Shown piece after piece: positions 18,476 to 26,692 of a stretch of 50,337 nt of DNA. Numbering within the stretch: the stretch's first letter is position 1; each line of letters starts with the position of its first letter. The DNA lies in the NCBI RefSeq assembly GCF_001424045.1, contig NZ_LMQB01000006.1:1-50337 (forward strand). Direction: 5' to 3'. This stretch comes from Rhizobium sp. Leaf371. GTDB lineage: Bacteria > Pseudomonadota > Alphaproteobacteria > Rhizobiales > Rhizobiaceae. The translations under genes were made by a program, and so were the position numbers. Below the pieces are notes generated by a model that saw nothing but the letters and a program-made list of their open reading frames with translations, made no database searches and was not told the DNA's origin.

Positions 18476-19995
18476 TGACGGTTCTGGTAAACCCGAAGGC
18501 GCTCGCGGATCATGCTCCACGCGACTTCAAGATGCTGATCGACGGCCGGTGGAGCGAGGGCACCGCCGATCCGATCGAGCGGGTCGCGCCCGGCCACGGC
18601 GTCGTGGTCAGCCGGTTCCAGGCGGGAACCCGCGCCGATGCCGAACGCGCTATCGCGGCTGCCCGCAAGGCCTTCGACACAGGCCCCTGGCCGCGCATGA
18701 CGGCCTCGGAGCGCTCAGGCATCCTGCTGAAAGCCGCCGATCTCATTGCCGCGCGCGCCGAGGAACTCGCTTTTCTGGACGCGGTGGAAGCCGGCAAGCC
18801 GATCTCTCAGGTGCGCGGCGAAATCGCCGGCTCGGTCGATATCTGGCGCTATGCCGTGGCCCTTGCCCGCGATCTTCACGGCGAGAGCTACAATACGCTG
18901 GGCGACGGCACGCTGGGTGTGGTCCTGCGCGAGGCGATCGGCGTCGTCTCGATCATCACGCCGTGGAACTTCCCCTTCCTGATCGTCGGTCAGAAGCTGC
19001 CCTTCGCACTTGCCGCCGGTTGCACCACGGTCGTCAAGCCGTCGGAACTCTCGTCCGGATCGACCGTCGTGCTCGGCGAGATCCTCGAGGAAGCCGGCGT
19101 CCCCAAGGGCGTCGTCAACATCGTCACGGGCACGGGCGCCGAAGTAGGAGCGGTCATGACGTCGCATCCCGACGTCGACATGGTCTCGTTCACGGGCTCC
19201 ACCGGCGTCGGCAAGCTGACCATGGCGAATGCCGCGCAGACGCTGAAGAAGGTGTCGCTGGAGCTTGGCGGCAAGAACCCGCAGATCGTCTTTCCCGATG
19301 CCGATCTCGACGGCTTCATCGATGCCGCCGTGTTCGGCGCCTATTTCAACGCCGGCGAGTGCTGCAATGCCGGCTCGCGGCTGATCCTGCACAAGAGCAT
19401 CGCCGACGAGGTGGTGAAGCGCGTGGCAGCCCTGTCGGAAAAGGTGCGGGTCGGCGATCCGCTCGATCCGCAGACGCAGGTGGGCGCGATCATCACCCCG
19501 CAGCATCTGGAGAAGATCGCCGGATATATCTCAGGGGCTGCAAACGGCGGTGCCGACATTGCCCATGGCGGTGAGGCGCTCGATCTCGGCCGTGGTCAGT
19601 TCATGGCGCCGACGATTCTCGCCAATGTGACGCCGGACATGCCGGTCGCGCGCGAGGAGGTGTTCGGCCCGGTTCTCTCGGTGCTCACCTTCGAGACGAC
19701 GGCGCAGGCGATCGAGATCGCCAACGCGGTCGATTACGGTCTGTCGGCCGGTGTGTGGAGCAAGGATTTCGACACCTGCCTGACGATCGGCAGGCGTGTG
19801 CGGGCGGGAACCGTGTGGATGAACACCTTCATGGACGGCGCCTGCGAACTGCCCTTCGGCGGCTACAAGCAATCGGGCCTCGGCCGCGAACTCGGTCGCC
19901 ATGCGGTGGAGGATTACACCGAGACCAAGACGCTCAACATGCATATCGGCGGCCGCACGAACTGGTGGATGCCGCAGACGGAAAAGCTGGCCTAG
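18475..19995 (+). CDS. NAD(P)-dependent aldehyde dehydrogenase
   Basis: This 506-aa ALDH superfamily enzyme is full length. The ITPWNFPF motif binds cofactor near residue 160, and FTGSTGVGK is the Gly-rich loop. ELGGKNPQIV carries the general-base Glu, and the catalytic Cys is in GECCNAGSR (two adjacent cysteines, the family's position being the second or first). The C-terminal EEVFGPVLSVL motif is present. It oxidises an aldehyde to the acid, probably the product of one of the GMC enzymes in this operon, giving the substrate of the CoA-transferase. The ATG at 18475 overlaps the previous stop (TAATG); an in-frame ATG two codons upstream is also possible. Confidence 0.93.
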   Translation: MTVLVNPKALADHAPRDFKMLIDGRWSEGTADPIERVAPGHGVVVSRFQAGTRADAERAIAAARKAFDTGPWPRMTASERSGILLKAADLIAARAEELAFLDAVEAGKPISQVRGEIAGSVDIWRYAVALARDLHGESYNTLGDGTLGVVLREAIGVVSIITPWNFPFLIVGQKLPFALAAGCTTVVKPSELSSGSTVVLGEILEEAGVPKGVVNIVTGTGAEVGAVMTSHPDVDMVSFTGSTGVGKLTMANAAQTLKKVSLELGGKNPQIVFPDADLDGFIDAAVFGAYFNAGECCNAGSRLILHKSIADEVVKRVAALSEKVRVGDPLDPQTQVGAIITPQHLEKIAGYISGAANGGADIAHGGEALDLGRGQFMAPTILANVTPDMPVAREEVFGPVLSVLTFETTAQAIEIANAVDYGLSAGVWSKDFDTCLTIGRRVRAGTVWMNTFMDGACELPFGGYKQSGLGRELGRHAVEDYTETKTLNMHIGGRTNWWMPQTEKLA

Positions 19996-20033
19996 CCGGC
20001 TGACGCCGGCGCTCGAGGAGGGCGGCGGCACGA

Positions 20034-20054
20034 GAGCGGAAATGGGTTCCGCTC
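20034..20054. other. Intercistronic hairpin upstream of the binding-protein gene
   Basis: GAGCGGAA-ATGGG-TTCCGCTC is a perfect 8-bp stem with a 5-base loop, between the aldehyde dehydrogenase stop and the binding-protein GTG. No T-run follows, so it is more likely an mRNA-stabilising or processing element, or a weak attenuator, than a strong terminator. The transporter part could therefore be differentially expressed from the enzyme part. Confidence 0.5.
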
Positions 20055-20082
20055 TTCACTGTGCTCATGGGAGGAAAACATC

Positions 20083-21324
20083 GTGCGCAAGTTTCTGACA
20101 TCGACTGCATTGGGTCTCGCTTTGATGGCCGGCGCCGTGCAGGCTGCCGAAAACGTCGAGGTGCTTCACTGGTGGACATCCGGCGGCGAGGCCTCGGCGC
20201 TCGAGGTCCTCAAGAAGGATCTTGAGGCCAAAGACATCTCCTGGACGGACATGCCGGTCGCCGGCGGCGGCGGCACGGAAGCCATGACGGTACTGCGCGC
20301 CCGCGTTACGGCCGGCAACGCGCCGACCGCCGTGCAGATGCTCGGCTTCGACATTCTCGACTGGGCGAAGGAAGGATCGCTCGGCAATCTCGATGCGGTC
20401 GCCGCGAAGGAAAACTGGGACAAGGTCATCCCCAAGGCGCTCCAGAAGTTCTCGAAATATGACGGCCACTGGATCGCGGCACCCGTCAACCTGCATTCGA
20501 CGAACTGGATGTGGATCAACAAGGCGGCGCTCGACAAGGCCGGCGGCAAGGAGCCGGAGAGCTGGGAAGAGCTGATCGCCCTCCTCGACAAGTTCAAGGC
20601 GCAGGGCATCATCCCCGTTGCGGCCGGCGGCCAGCCCTGGCAGGACGCGACCGTCTTCGACGCCGTCGTGCTGTCGCTCGGCGTCGATTTCTACACGTCC
20701 GCTTTCATCGATCTCGACCCGAAGGCGCTCGGCGGCGACAAGATGAAGGAAGCCTTCAACCGCATGACGACTCTGCGCGCCTATGTCGATCCCAACTTCT
20801 CGGGCCGCGACTGGAACCTCGCCTCCGCCATGGTCATCGACGGCAAGGCCGGCGTGCAGTTCATGGGCGACTGGGCGAAGGGCGAATTTTCCAAGGCCGG
20901 CAAGACGCCGGGCAAGGACTATGTCTGCATGCGCTTCCCCGGCACGCAGGGTGCCGTCACCTTCAACACCGACCAGTTTGTCATGTTCAAGGTCGCCGAG
21001 GCCGAGGTGCCGGCACAGATGGAGATGGCCATGGCCATCGAAAGTCCTGAATTCCAGTCGGCCTTCAACGTCGTCAAGGGTTCGGCACCGGTGCGCACCG
21101 ACGTGTCGGACGCAGCCTTCGACGATTGCGGCAAGAAGGCCATCAAGGATGCGGCCGAAGCCGACAAAAAGGGCACGCTTCTCGGCTCCATGGCCCATGG
21201 CCATGCCAATCCTGCAGCCGTGAAGAACGCGATCTACGACGTCGTGACCCGTCAGTTCAACGGCGACCTGACGGCCGACGAAGCGGTCGCCGAGCTGGTG
21301 AGCGCGGTCGAAGCCGCGAAGTAA
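20083..21324 (+). CDS. ABC transporter sugar-binding protein (solute-binding family 1)
   Basis: This 413-aa periplasmic protein has a Sec signal peptide ([21 protein letters not shown], cleavage after AQA). The mature start [12 protein letters not shown] is the classic N-terminus of glucose/mannose-type or maltose-type (CUT1) binding proteins; [13 protein letters not shown] and [12 protein letters not shown] are family motifs. It starts with GTG behind a strong GGGAGGA site. It delivers the inducer/substrate to the two permeases encoded downstream. A strong hairpin follows the stop, as is common between a highly expressed binding-protein gene and its permease genes. The residues suggest a sugar, polyol or glycoside; the exact ligand is not deducible. 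Confidence 0.93.
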   Translation: MRKFLTSTALGLALMAGAVQAAENVEVLHWWTSGGEASALEVLKKDLEAKDISWTDMPVAGGGGTEAMTVLRARVTAGNAPTAVQMLGFDILDWAKEGSLGNLDAVAAKENWDKVIPKALQKFSKYDGHWIAAPVNLHSTNWMWINKAALDKAGGKEPESWEELIALLDKFKAQGIIPVAAGGQPWQDATVFDAVVLSLGVDFYTSAFIDLDPKALGGDKMKEAFNRMTTLRAYVDPNFSGRDWNLASAMVIDGKAGVQFMGDWAKGEFSKAGKTPGKDYVCMRFPGTQGAVTFNTDQFVMFKVAEAEVPAQMEMAMAIESPEFQSAFNVVKGSAPVRTDVSDAAFDDCGKKAIKDAAEADKKGTLLGSMAHGHANPAAVKNAIYDVVTRQFNGDLTADEAVAELVSAVEAAK

Positions 21325-21332
21325 GGGCTTGA

Positions 21333-21360
21333 GGAGCTGCGGGCCTTTGTCCGCAGCTCC
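21333..21360 (+). terminator. Strong hairpin after binding-protein gene (attenuator / 3'-end protector)
   Basis: GGAGCTGCGG - 8-base loop - CCGCAGCTCC is a perfect 10-bp stem starting 8 bases after the stop codon. There is no T-run, so I read it as a REP-like element giving partial termination or mRNA 3' protection. It would explain higher levels of binding protein than of permeases. Confidence 0.6.
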
Positions 21361-21478
21361 GGCCTTCGCAACATCCGATATATGAAAACGGCCGGGAGAC
21401 CGGGGGCGCCAGAGGGCCTGCCATGATGGTGGGGCCAGGGCTTGTGCCTCCTGTCGTCACGGCGAGGGGAACGAAGCC

Positions 21479-22357
21479 ATGCAGAGCCGCAGCTTCCTAC
21501 AGGACCAGTTGCCGAAAATCGTGCTCGCGCCGAGTTTCCTGGTCATCGTCATTTTCGTCTACGGCTTCATCGCCTATACCGGGTTCCTGTCGATCACCGA
21601 CAGCAAGATGCTGCCGTCCACCAACATCGTGGGCCTGTCGAACTACAGCAAGCTCTGGGCCCTGCCGCACTGGTGGCGGGCTATCACCAATCTGGCGATC
21701 TTCGCCTCGCTCTACATCCTCATCTGCTCGGTGCTCGGCCTGTTCCTGGCGATCATGCTCGACCAGAAGATCCGCGGCGAAGGTTTCCTGCGGCCGATCT
21801 ACCTGTACCCGATGGCGCTCTCCTTCATCGTCACGGGCACCGCCTGGAAGTGGATCCTCGATCCCGGCATCGGCATCGAGAACACCATGCATCTCTGGGG
21901 CTGGGAGACCTTTGCCTTCACCTGGATCAAGGACAGCAAGATGGCGATCTACTGCGTCGTGCTCGCCGCCGTCTGGCAGTCCTCGGGCTTCATCATGGCG
22001 ATGTTCCTCGCCGGCCTGCGTGGTGTCGACAACGAGATGATCAAGGCCGCTCAGATCGACGGCGCGGGCACGGTGACGATCTATCGCCGGATCATCATTC
22101 CCCTGATGCGGCCGGTCTTCCTGTCGGCCTTCGTCGTGCTCGCCCATCTCGCCATCAAGGCCTACGACCTGATCGTCGCGCTGACCGGCGGGGGGCCGGG
22201 GCAGGCGACCGAACTGCCGGCCACCTTCATGTATTCCTACACCTTCACCCGCAATCAGATGGGCATCGGCGCGTCCTCCGCCATTATCATGCTGGTCATG
22301 ATCTTCTCGATCATCGTTCCCTATCTCTATTCCGAAATCCGTGGAGGAAAACGCTGA
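21479..22357 (+). CDS. ABC transporter permease (MalF/UgpA type)
   Basis: This 292-aa inner-membrane protein has six hydrophobic segments. The EAA-type loop that contacts the ATPase appears as the VDNEMIKAAQIDGAGTVTIYRRIIIPL segment near residue 190. The N-terminus resembles the single-domain CUT1 permeases of the glucose/mannose and glycerol-phosphate type. Its TGA overlaps the ATG of the next permease. It forms the channel with that permease and the ATPase encoded at 23247. Confidence 0.92.
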   Translation: MQSRSFLQDQLPKIVLAPSFLVIVIFVYGFIAYTGFLSITDSKMLPSTNIVGLSNYSKLWALPHWWRAITNLAIFASLYILICSVLGLFLAIMLDQKIRGEGFLRPIYLYPMALSFIVTGTAWKWILDPGIGIENTMHLWGWETFAFTWIKDSKMAIYCVVLAAVWQSSGFIMAMFLAGLRGVDNEMIKAAQIDGAGTVTIYRRIIIPLMRPVFLSAFVVLAHLAIKAYDLIVALTGGGPGQATELPATFMYSYTFTRNQMGIGASSAIIMLVMIFSIIVPYLYSEIRGGKR

Positions 22358-23241
22358 TGAGCGGCGCAGCCAATCCGCAGAACGCGATGTCGCACAGCCT
22401 TCTCACCCGGGCCCTGATCTATACCGCGCTGATCTTCTTTGCGATGTTCTACCTCATGCCGCTCTACGTCATGGTGGTGAACTCGCTGAAGCCGCTGGAG
22501 GAAATCCGCCAAGGCGGGATGGTCAACCTGCCCGAGGTCTGGACCGTGGAGCCATGGCTGTCGGCCTGGTCGACCGCTCAGATCGGCATCCAGCCGACGG
22601 GGCTCAAGCCCTTTTTCATCAACTCCATCCTCATGGTCATTCCTGCCGTCGCCATCTCCACCGTTGTCGGGGCGCTCAATGGCTATGTGCTGACCAAATG
22701 GCACTTCCGCGGGTCGAACATCGTCTTCGGCATGCTGCTTCTGTCCTGCTTCATCCCGTTCCAGATCGTGCTCATCCCCACCGCCCGCATTCTTGGCATG
22801 CTGGGCCTTGCCGGCTCCATTCCCGGGCTCGTGCTGGTGCATGTCGTCTACGGCCTCGGCTTCACCACGCTCTACTTCCGCAATTACTACGAGGCCTTTC
22901 CGACCGAACTCGTGCGGGCGGCGCAGATCGACGGCGCGACGTTCTTTCAGATCTTCCGCCGCATCCTGCTGCCGTCGTCCGGGCCGATCATCGTCGTCTC
23001 CGTCATCTGGCAGTTCACCAATATCTGGAACGACTTCCTGTTCGGCGCCTCGTTCGCCGGCGCCAATTCGACGCCGATGACGGTCGCGCTCAACAACCTC
23101 GTGCAGTCGTCCACGGGCGTGAAGGAATACAACGTTCACTTTGCCGGCGCGATCCTCGCCGCCCTGCCCACCCTCATCGTCTACATCGTTTCGGGTCGCT
23201 ACTTCGTGCGTGGCCTGATGTCCGGCGCCGTGAAAGGCTGA
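22357..23241 (+). CDS. ABC transporter permease (MalG/UgpE type)
   Basis: This 294-aa membrane protein has six segments and the EAA loop (ELVRAAQIDGATFFQIFRRILLP). The ATG at 22357 shares one base with the preceding stop and follows GTGGAGGAAA. The N-terminal FAMFYLMPLYVMVVNSLK segment and the final RYFVRGLMSGAVKG are standard for the MalG side of CUT1 transporters. It pairs with the permease just upstream. Confidence 0.92.
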   Translation: MSGAANPQNAMSHSLLTRALIYTALIFFAMFYLMPLYVMVVNSLKPLEEIRQGGMVNLPEVWTVEPWLSAWSTAQIGIQPTGLKPFFINSILMVIPAVAISTVVGALNGYVLTKWHFRGSNIVFGMLLLSCFIPFQIVLIPTARILGMLGLAGSIPGLVLVHVVYGLGFTTLYFRNYYEAFPTELVRAAQIDGATFFQIFRRILLPSSGPIIVVSVIWQFTNIWNDFLFGASFAGANSTPMTVALNNLVQSSTGVKEYNVHFAGAILAALPTLIVYIVSGRYFVRGLMSGAVKG

Positions 23242-23246
23242 TCGTC

Positions 23247-24362
23247 ATGTCGTTTCTCAAAATCTCGCATCTGCGCAAATCTTATGGCGCGCTGGAAATC
23301 CTGAAGGACATCAATATCGAGATCGAGGAAGGCGGCTTTCTCGTGCTGGTCGGCCCATCCGGCTGCGGTAAGTCAACGCTGCTGAACACGATCGCCGGAC
23401 TGGAGCCGATCACCTCCGGCGAGATCGCCATCAAGGGCCGCTCGATTGCGGGTCTGCCGCCGTCGCAGCGCGACATCGCCATGGTGTTCCAGAGCTACGC
23501 GCTCTATCCAAACATGACGGTGGCGGGCAACATCGCCTTCGGCATGGAGATCCGCAAGGTGCCGAAGGACGTGCGCGAGAAGGCGATCAAGGAGGTCTCC
23601 GATATCCTCCAGATCGGCCATCTGCTCGATCGCAAGCCGAGCCAGCTCTCCGGTGGCCAGCGCCAGCGTGTCGCGATGGGGCGCGCCCTCGTGCGCAATC
23701 CGCAGGTCTTCCTGTTCGACGAGCCATTGTCCAACCTCGACGCCAAGCTGCGCGTCGATATGCGCACCGAGATCAAGCGGCTGCACCAGCGCCTGAAAAC
23801 CACCATCGTCTACGTTACCCACGATCAGATCGAGGCGATGACGCTGGCCACCAAGATCGCGGTGCTGAAGGACGGCGTGTTGCAGCAGTTCGGCTCGCCG
23901 GCCGAGATCTACAACAATCCGGCCAATATGTTCGTCGCCGACTTCATGGGCTCTCCCGCCATGAATCTGCTCTCGGCAACCGTGGAGAAGGATGCGGCCG
24001 GCCTTTCCGTCTCGCTCGCCCGTCCGAACGGCGCACTGGTGAAACTGCCGGTGGCGGCAGGGCAGGAGCAGCTGGAGGCCCATCTCGGCCGCCAGATCGT
24101 CTTTGGCATCCGGCCCGAAGCGCTGACCGACATCGACGGCGCCGACCGCAATGCGCGCACGGTCGCGGAGGGCGACTGCCTGATCGAGGTCGTCGAGCCG
24201 GCCGGTGCCGACACCTTCGCCGTCACGAGGCTCGGCGGCAAGGAAGTGGTCGCGCGCCTGCGTGCCGATGCCCGTATCCATGCAGGTCAGACGGCAAGGC
24301 TCGCCTTCAACCTCGACAAGGCCGTCTATTTCGACCCCCAAAGCCAGCAGCGCATCGCGTGA
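23247..24362 (+). CDS. ABC transporter ATP-binding protein (MalK/UgpC type)
   Basis: This 371-aa ATPase has Walker A GPSGCGKST (about residues 36-44), Q-loop VFQSYALYPNMTV, signature LSGGQRQRV, Walker B VFLFDEPLSNLDAKLR and the switch His in VTHDQIEAMT. A C-terminal TOBE/OB regulatory domain covers about residues 240-371, ending AFNLDKAVYFDP. This MalK-type layout energises sugar uptake by the two adjacent permeases. It starts five bases after the permease stop. Confidence 0.95.
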   Translation: MSFLKISHLRKSYGALEILKDINIEIEEGGFLVLVGPSGCGKSTLLNTIAGLEPITSGEIAIKGRSIAGLPPSQRDIAMVFQSYALYPNMTVAGNIAFGMEIRKVPKDVREKAIKEVSDILQIGHLLDRKPSQLSGGQRQRVAMGRALVRNPQVFLFDEPLSNLDAKLRVDMRTEIKRLHQRLKTTIVYVTHDQIEAMTLATKIAVLKDGVLQQFGSPAEIYNNPANMFVADFMGSPAMNLLSATVEKDAAGLSVSLARPNGALVKLPVAAGQEQLEAHLGRQIVFGIRPEALTDIDGADRNARTVAEGDCLIEVVEPAGADTFAVTRLGGKEVVARLRADARIHAGQTARLAFNLDKAVYFDPQSQQRIA

Positions 24363-24375
24363 GCGGGGGAGCGAG

Positions 24376-25902
24376 ATGAGCAGAACCCCTGATATCGTCA
24401 TCATCGGCTCCGGCATCGGCGGAGCGACGCTGGCCGCCGGGCTTGCCGCCTCGGGCAGCGAGATCCTGATCCTGGAGGCCGGCGAGCACATTGCCGACAC
24501 GCCTGTGAACCGCGACCAGCGCGCGATCTTCCAGCGGGGGCATTTCCGCCCGAAGGAGACATGGTACGAATGGCAGGGCCAAGGCCAGAGGGAGCACAGG
24601 GGATTCAACCCGGGCAATTACTACAATGTCGGCGGCAACTCGAAATTCTACGGGGCGGTGCTCTCGCGCTATCGACGCGAGGATTTCGAAGAGATGCGGC
24701 ATCAGGAAGGGGTCTCCCCCGCCTGGCCGTTTCCCTATGCCGAATTGGAGCCCTGGTATGGGGCGGCGGAGCGGATGTATCGGGTCCGGGGCACGCTCGG
24801 GGACGACCCGACGGAACCCGCACATTCCACGCCGTACGCCTTTCCCCCGGTGCCGGACGAACCGGCTATTGCCGACGTCCGGTCGCGGCTGAAGCAGAGA
24901 GGACTCCACCCGTTTTCCCTGCCGCTCGGCATCGATATCGACCGCTGGCTTGCCAAGGGGCGAACGCCATGGGATGCCCATCCGGATTCCGACGATGGCA
25001 AGATGGATGCCGAAAGTGCAGCCCTTGCGGTCGCGCTCGCCTTTCCCAATGTCACGCTGCAGACGGGTGCGATCGTAAAGCTGCTCGAAACGAATGCCTC
25101 CGGCAGCCGCATCGAGCGTGTCGTCTACTCCACGGCTGATGACACACGCAGCGTCTCGCCGAAGCTCGTGGTGCTTGCAGCCGGTGCGGTTCAGTCGGCC
25201 GTCCTCCTGCTGCGCTCGGCCAATGCGCGTTTTCCAACGGGTCTTGCCAACAGCTCGGACCAGGTCGGGCGCAACTTCATGAACCACAATTCTTCCGCCG
25301 TGTTGGCACTGTCGCCGCGCTACCGCAACACGTCGGTTTATCAGAAGACGTTCGCCTTCAACGACTTCTACCTGTCGGACGGCGCGGGCGGGCCGCCGCT
25401 TGGCAATGTTCAGCTTCTCGGCCGGGTGTCCGGCGCGATCCTCAAAAGCAGCCTTCCGCTCATCCCCGAGCGATTGCTCGACCGGATGTCGGCGCATGCA
25501 ATCGATTTCTACGCCATGAGCGAGGATATCCCGCATCCCGAAAGCCGGGTCATGGTCGATGGCGAGCGGATCGTGCTCAAATGGCACCGTACCAACTGGA
25601 ACGCCCATCTGGCCCTGGTCGCAAAGCTCAAGGTCGTTCTCCGCTCGATCGGTTTTCCGATCGTGCTCTCCAAGCCATTCGACAAGCGCACCCCGTCCCA
25701 TCAGTGCGGCACGGTGCGCATCGGCAACGACCCCGCGACCGCGCCGCTCGACCCCTTCTGCCGCGCCTATGACCACGACAACCTGTTCGTCGTCGATGCG
25801 AGCTGCCTGCCGACCTCGGCTGCCGTCAATCCGGCGCTGACGGTCGCGGCCCAGGCCTTGCGGGTGGCGGATCATATCGTCTCGAAGGACCTGCAACGAT
25901 GA
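24376..25902 (+). CDS. GMC-family FAD-dependent oxidoreductase (gluconate-2-dehydrogenase/pyranose-oxidase-like)
   Basis: This 508-aa flavoprotein has the FAD-binding GSGIGGATLA motif at residues 12-21 and NVGGNSKFYGAVLSRYRREDF, the second GMC segment. The C-terminal motif is HQCGTVRIGNDPATAPLDPFCR...VVDASCLPTSAAVNPALTVAAQALR. His and Asn near the end (HQCG, AVNP) are the catalytic pair of the family. It lacks a twin-arginine signal, so it looks cytoplasmic. It presumably oxidises a sugar or alcohol C-OH of the imported substrate. It overlaps the next SDR gene by four bases (ATGA). It differs from the second GMC protein at 26693, which is of the choline-dehydrogenase subtype. Confidence 0.88.
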   Translation: MSRTPDIVIIGSGIGGATLAAGLAASGSEILILEAGEHIADTPVNRDQRAIFQRGHFRPKETWYEWQGQGQREHRGFNPGNYYNVGGNSKFYGAVLSRYRREDFEEMRHQEGVSPAWPFPYAELEPWYGAAERMYRVRGTLGDDPTEPAHSTPYAFPPVPDEPAIADVRSRLKQRGLHPFSLPLGIDIDRWLAKGRTPWDAHPDSDDGKMDAESAALAVALAFPNVTLQTGAIVKLLETNASGSRIERVVYSTADDTRSVSPKLVVLAAGAVQSAVLLLRSANARFPTGLANSSDQVGRNFMNHNSSAVLALSPRYRNTSVYQKTFAFNDFYLSDGAGGPPLGNVQLLGRVSGAILKSSLPLIPERLLDRMSAHAIDFYAMSEDIPHPESRVMVDGERIVLKWHRTNWNAHLALVAKLKVVLRSIGFPIVLSKPFDKRTPSHQCGTVRIGNDPATAPLDPFCRAYDHDNLFVVDASCLPTSAAVNPALTVAAQALRVADHIVSKDLQR

Positions 25903-26678
25903 GCGAGCGAGGACAAAGACCGGTAGCGGTGGTGACGGGCGGGCGACGGGGGATCGGCTTCGGTATCGCTTCGCACCTGGCTGCTGCTGGCTACGACATC
26001 GTCGTCACGGGCATCGGCGGCCCCGAAACGGCCGAGGACGCGCTGGCGGAGCTGCGCGCGGGTGGGAAGATCGACGGCCTCTACCTCAAGGCGGACATCT
26101 GCGATGTCGCCGGGCACGGAGCGACCGTCGATGCCATCTTGACCCGGTTCGGCCGCATCGACTGCCTCGTCAACAATGCGGGCATGGCCTCCGTGGTGCG
26201 TGGCGATTTCCTCGACCTTTCGCCCGACAATTACGACCTGATCCTGGCAACCAACCTCAAGGGCACGGTGTTCTTCACGCAGGCCGTGGTGAAAGCGATG
26301 CTGGCGACCGCGCCCGACCATCCCCGGTCGATCGTCAACATCACCTCGGTCTCGGCGGAGGCAAGTTCGCCCGAGCGCCTCGACTACTGCATCAGTAAGG
26401 CCGGTCTTGCCGCCTTCTCGCAGGGGCTCGCTTTGCGGCTTGCGGCCGAGGGAATTGCTGTGTTCGAGGTGCGGCCCGGCATCGTGCGGACCGACATGAC
26501 GGCCGGCGTCACCTCCAAATACGATGCCCTGATCGCCGGGGGACTGGTACCCATGCGGCGCTGGGGAGAGGCAGGCGATATCGGCGCCATCTGCGCAGCG
26601 CTCGCTTCGGGCAGCTTCGCCTTTGCAACCGGGACCGTGATCGATGCCGATGGCGGGCTGTCGATCCCGCGTCTTTGA
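25899..26678 (+). CDS. Short-chain dehydrogenase/reductase
   Basis: This 259-aa classical SDR has VTGGRRGIGFGIA for cofactor binding (residues 12-24), NNAG at about 94-97, the catalytic Ser in NITSVSAEAS, and YCISK as the YxxxK motif. The C-terminus GTVIDADGGLSIPRL matches the 3-ketoacyl-ACP-reductase-like (FabG) group used widely for sugar and polyol oxidation. It is sandwiched between and translationally coupled to two GMC oxidoreductase genes, so it should act on an intermediate of the same pathway. Confidence 0.92.
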   Translation: MSERGQRPVAVVTGGRRGIGFGIASHLAAAGYDIVVTGIGGPETAEDALAELRAGGKIDGLYLKADICDVAGHGATVDAILTRFGRIDCLVNNAGMASVVRGDFLDLSPDNYDLILATNLKGTVFFTQAVVKAMLATAPDHPRSIVNITSVSAEASSPERLDYCISKAGLAAFSQGLALRLAAEGIAVFEVRPGIVRTDMTAGVTSKYDALIAGGLVPMRRWGEAGDIGAICAALASGSFAFATGTVIDADGGLSIPRL

Positions 26679-26692
26679 CAGGAATGGATATC

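Noticed and set aside
20065-21204. 379-residue frame antisense to the binding-protein gene
   Set aside because: The binding-protein gene has a signal peptide and family motifs; the antisense frame has none.
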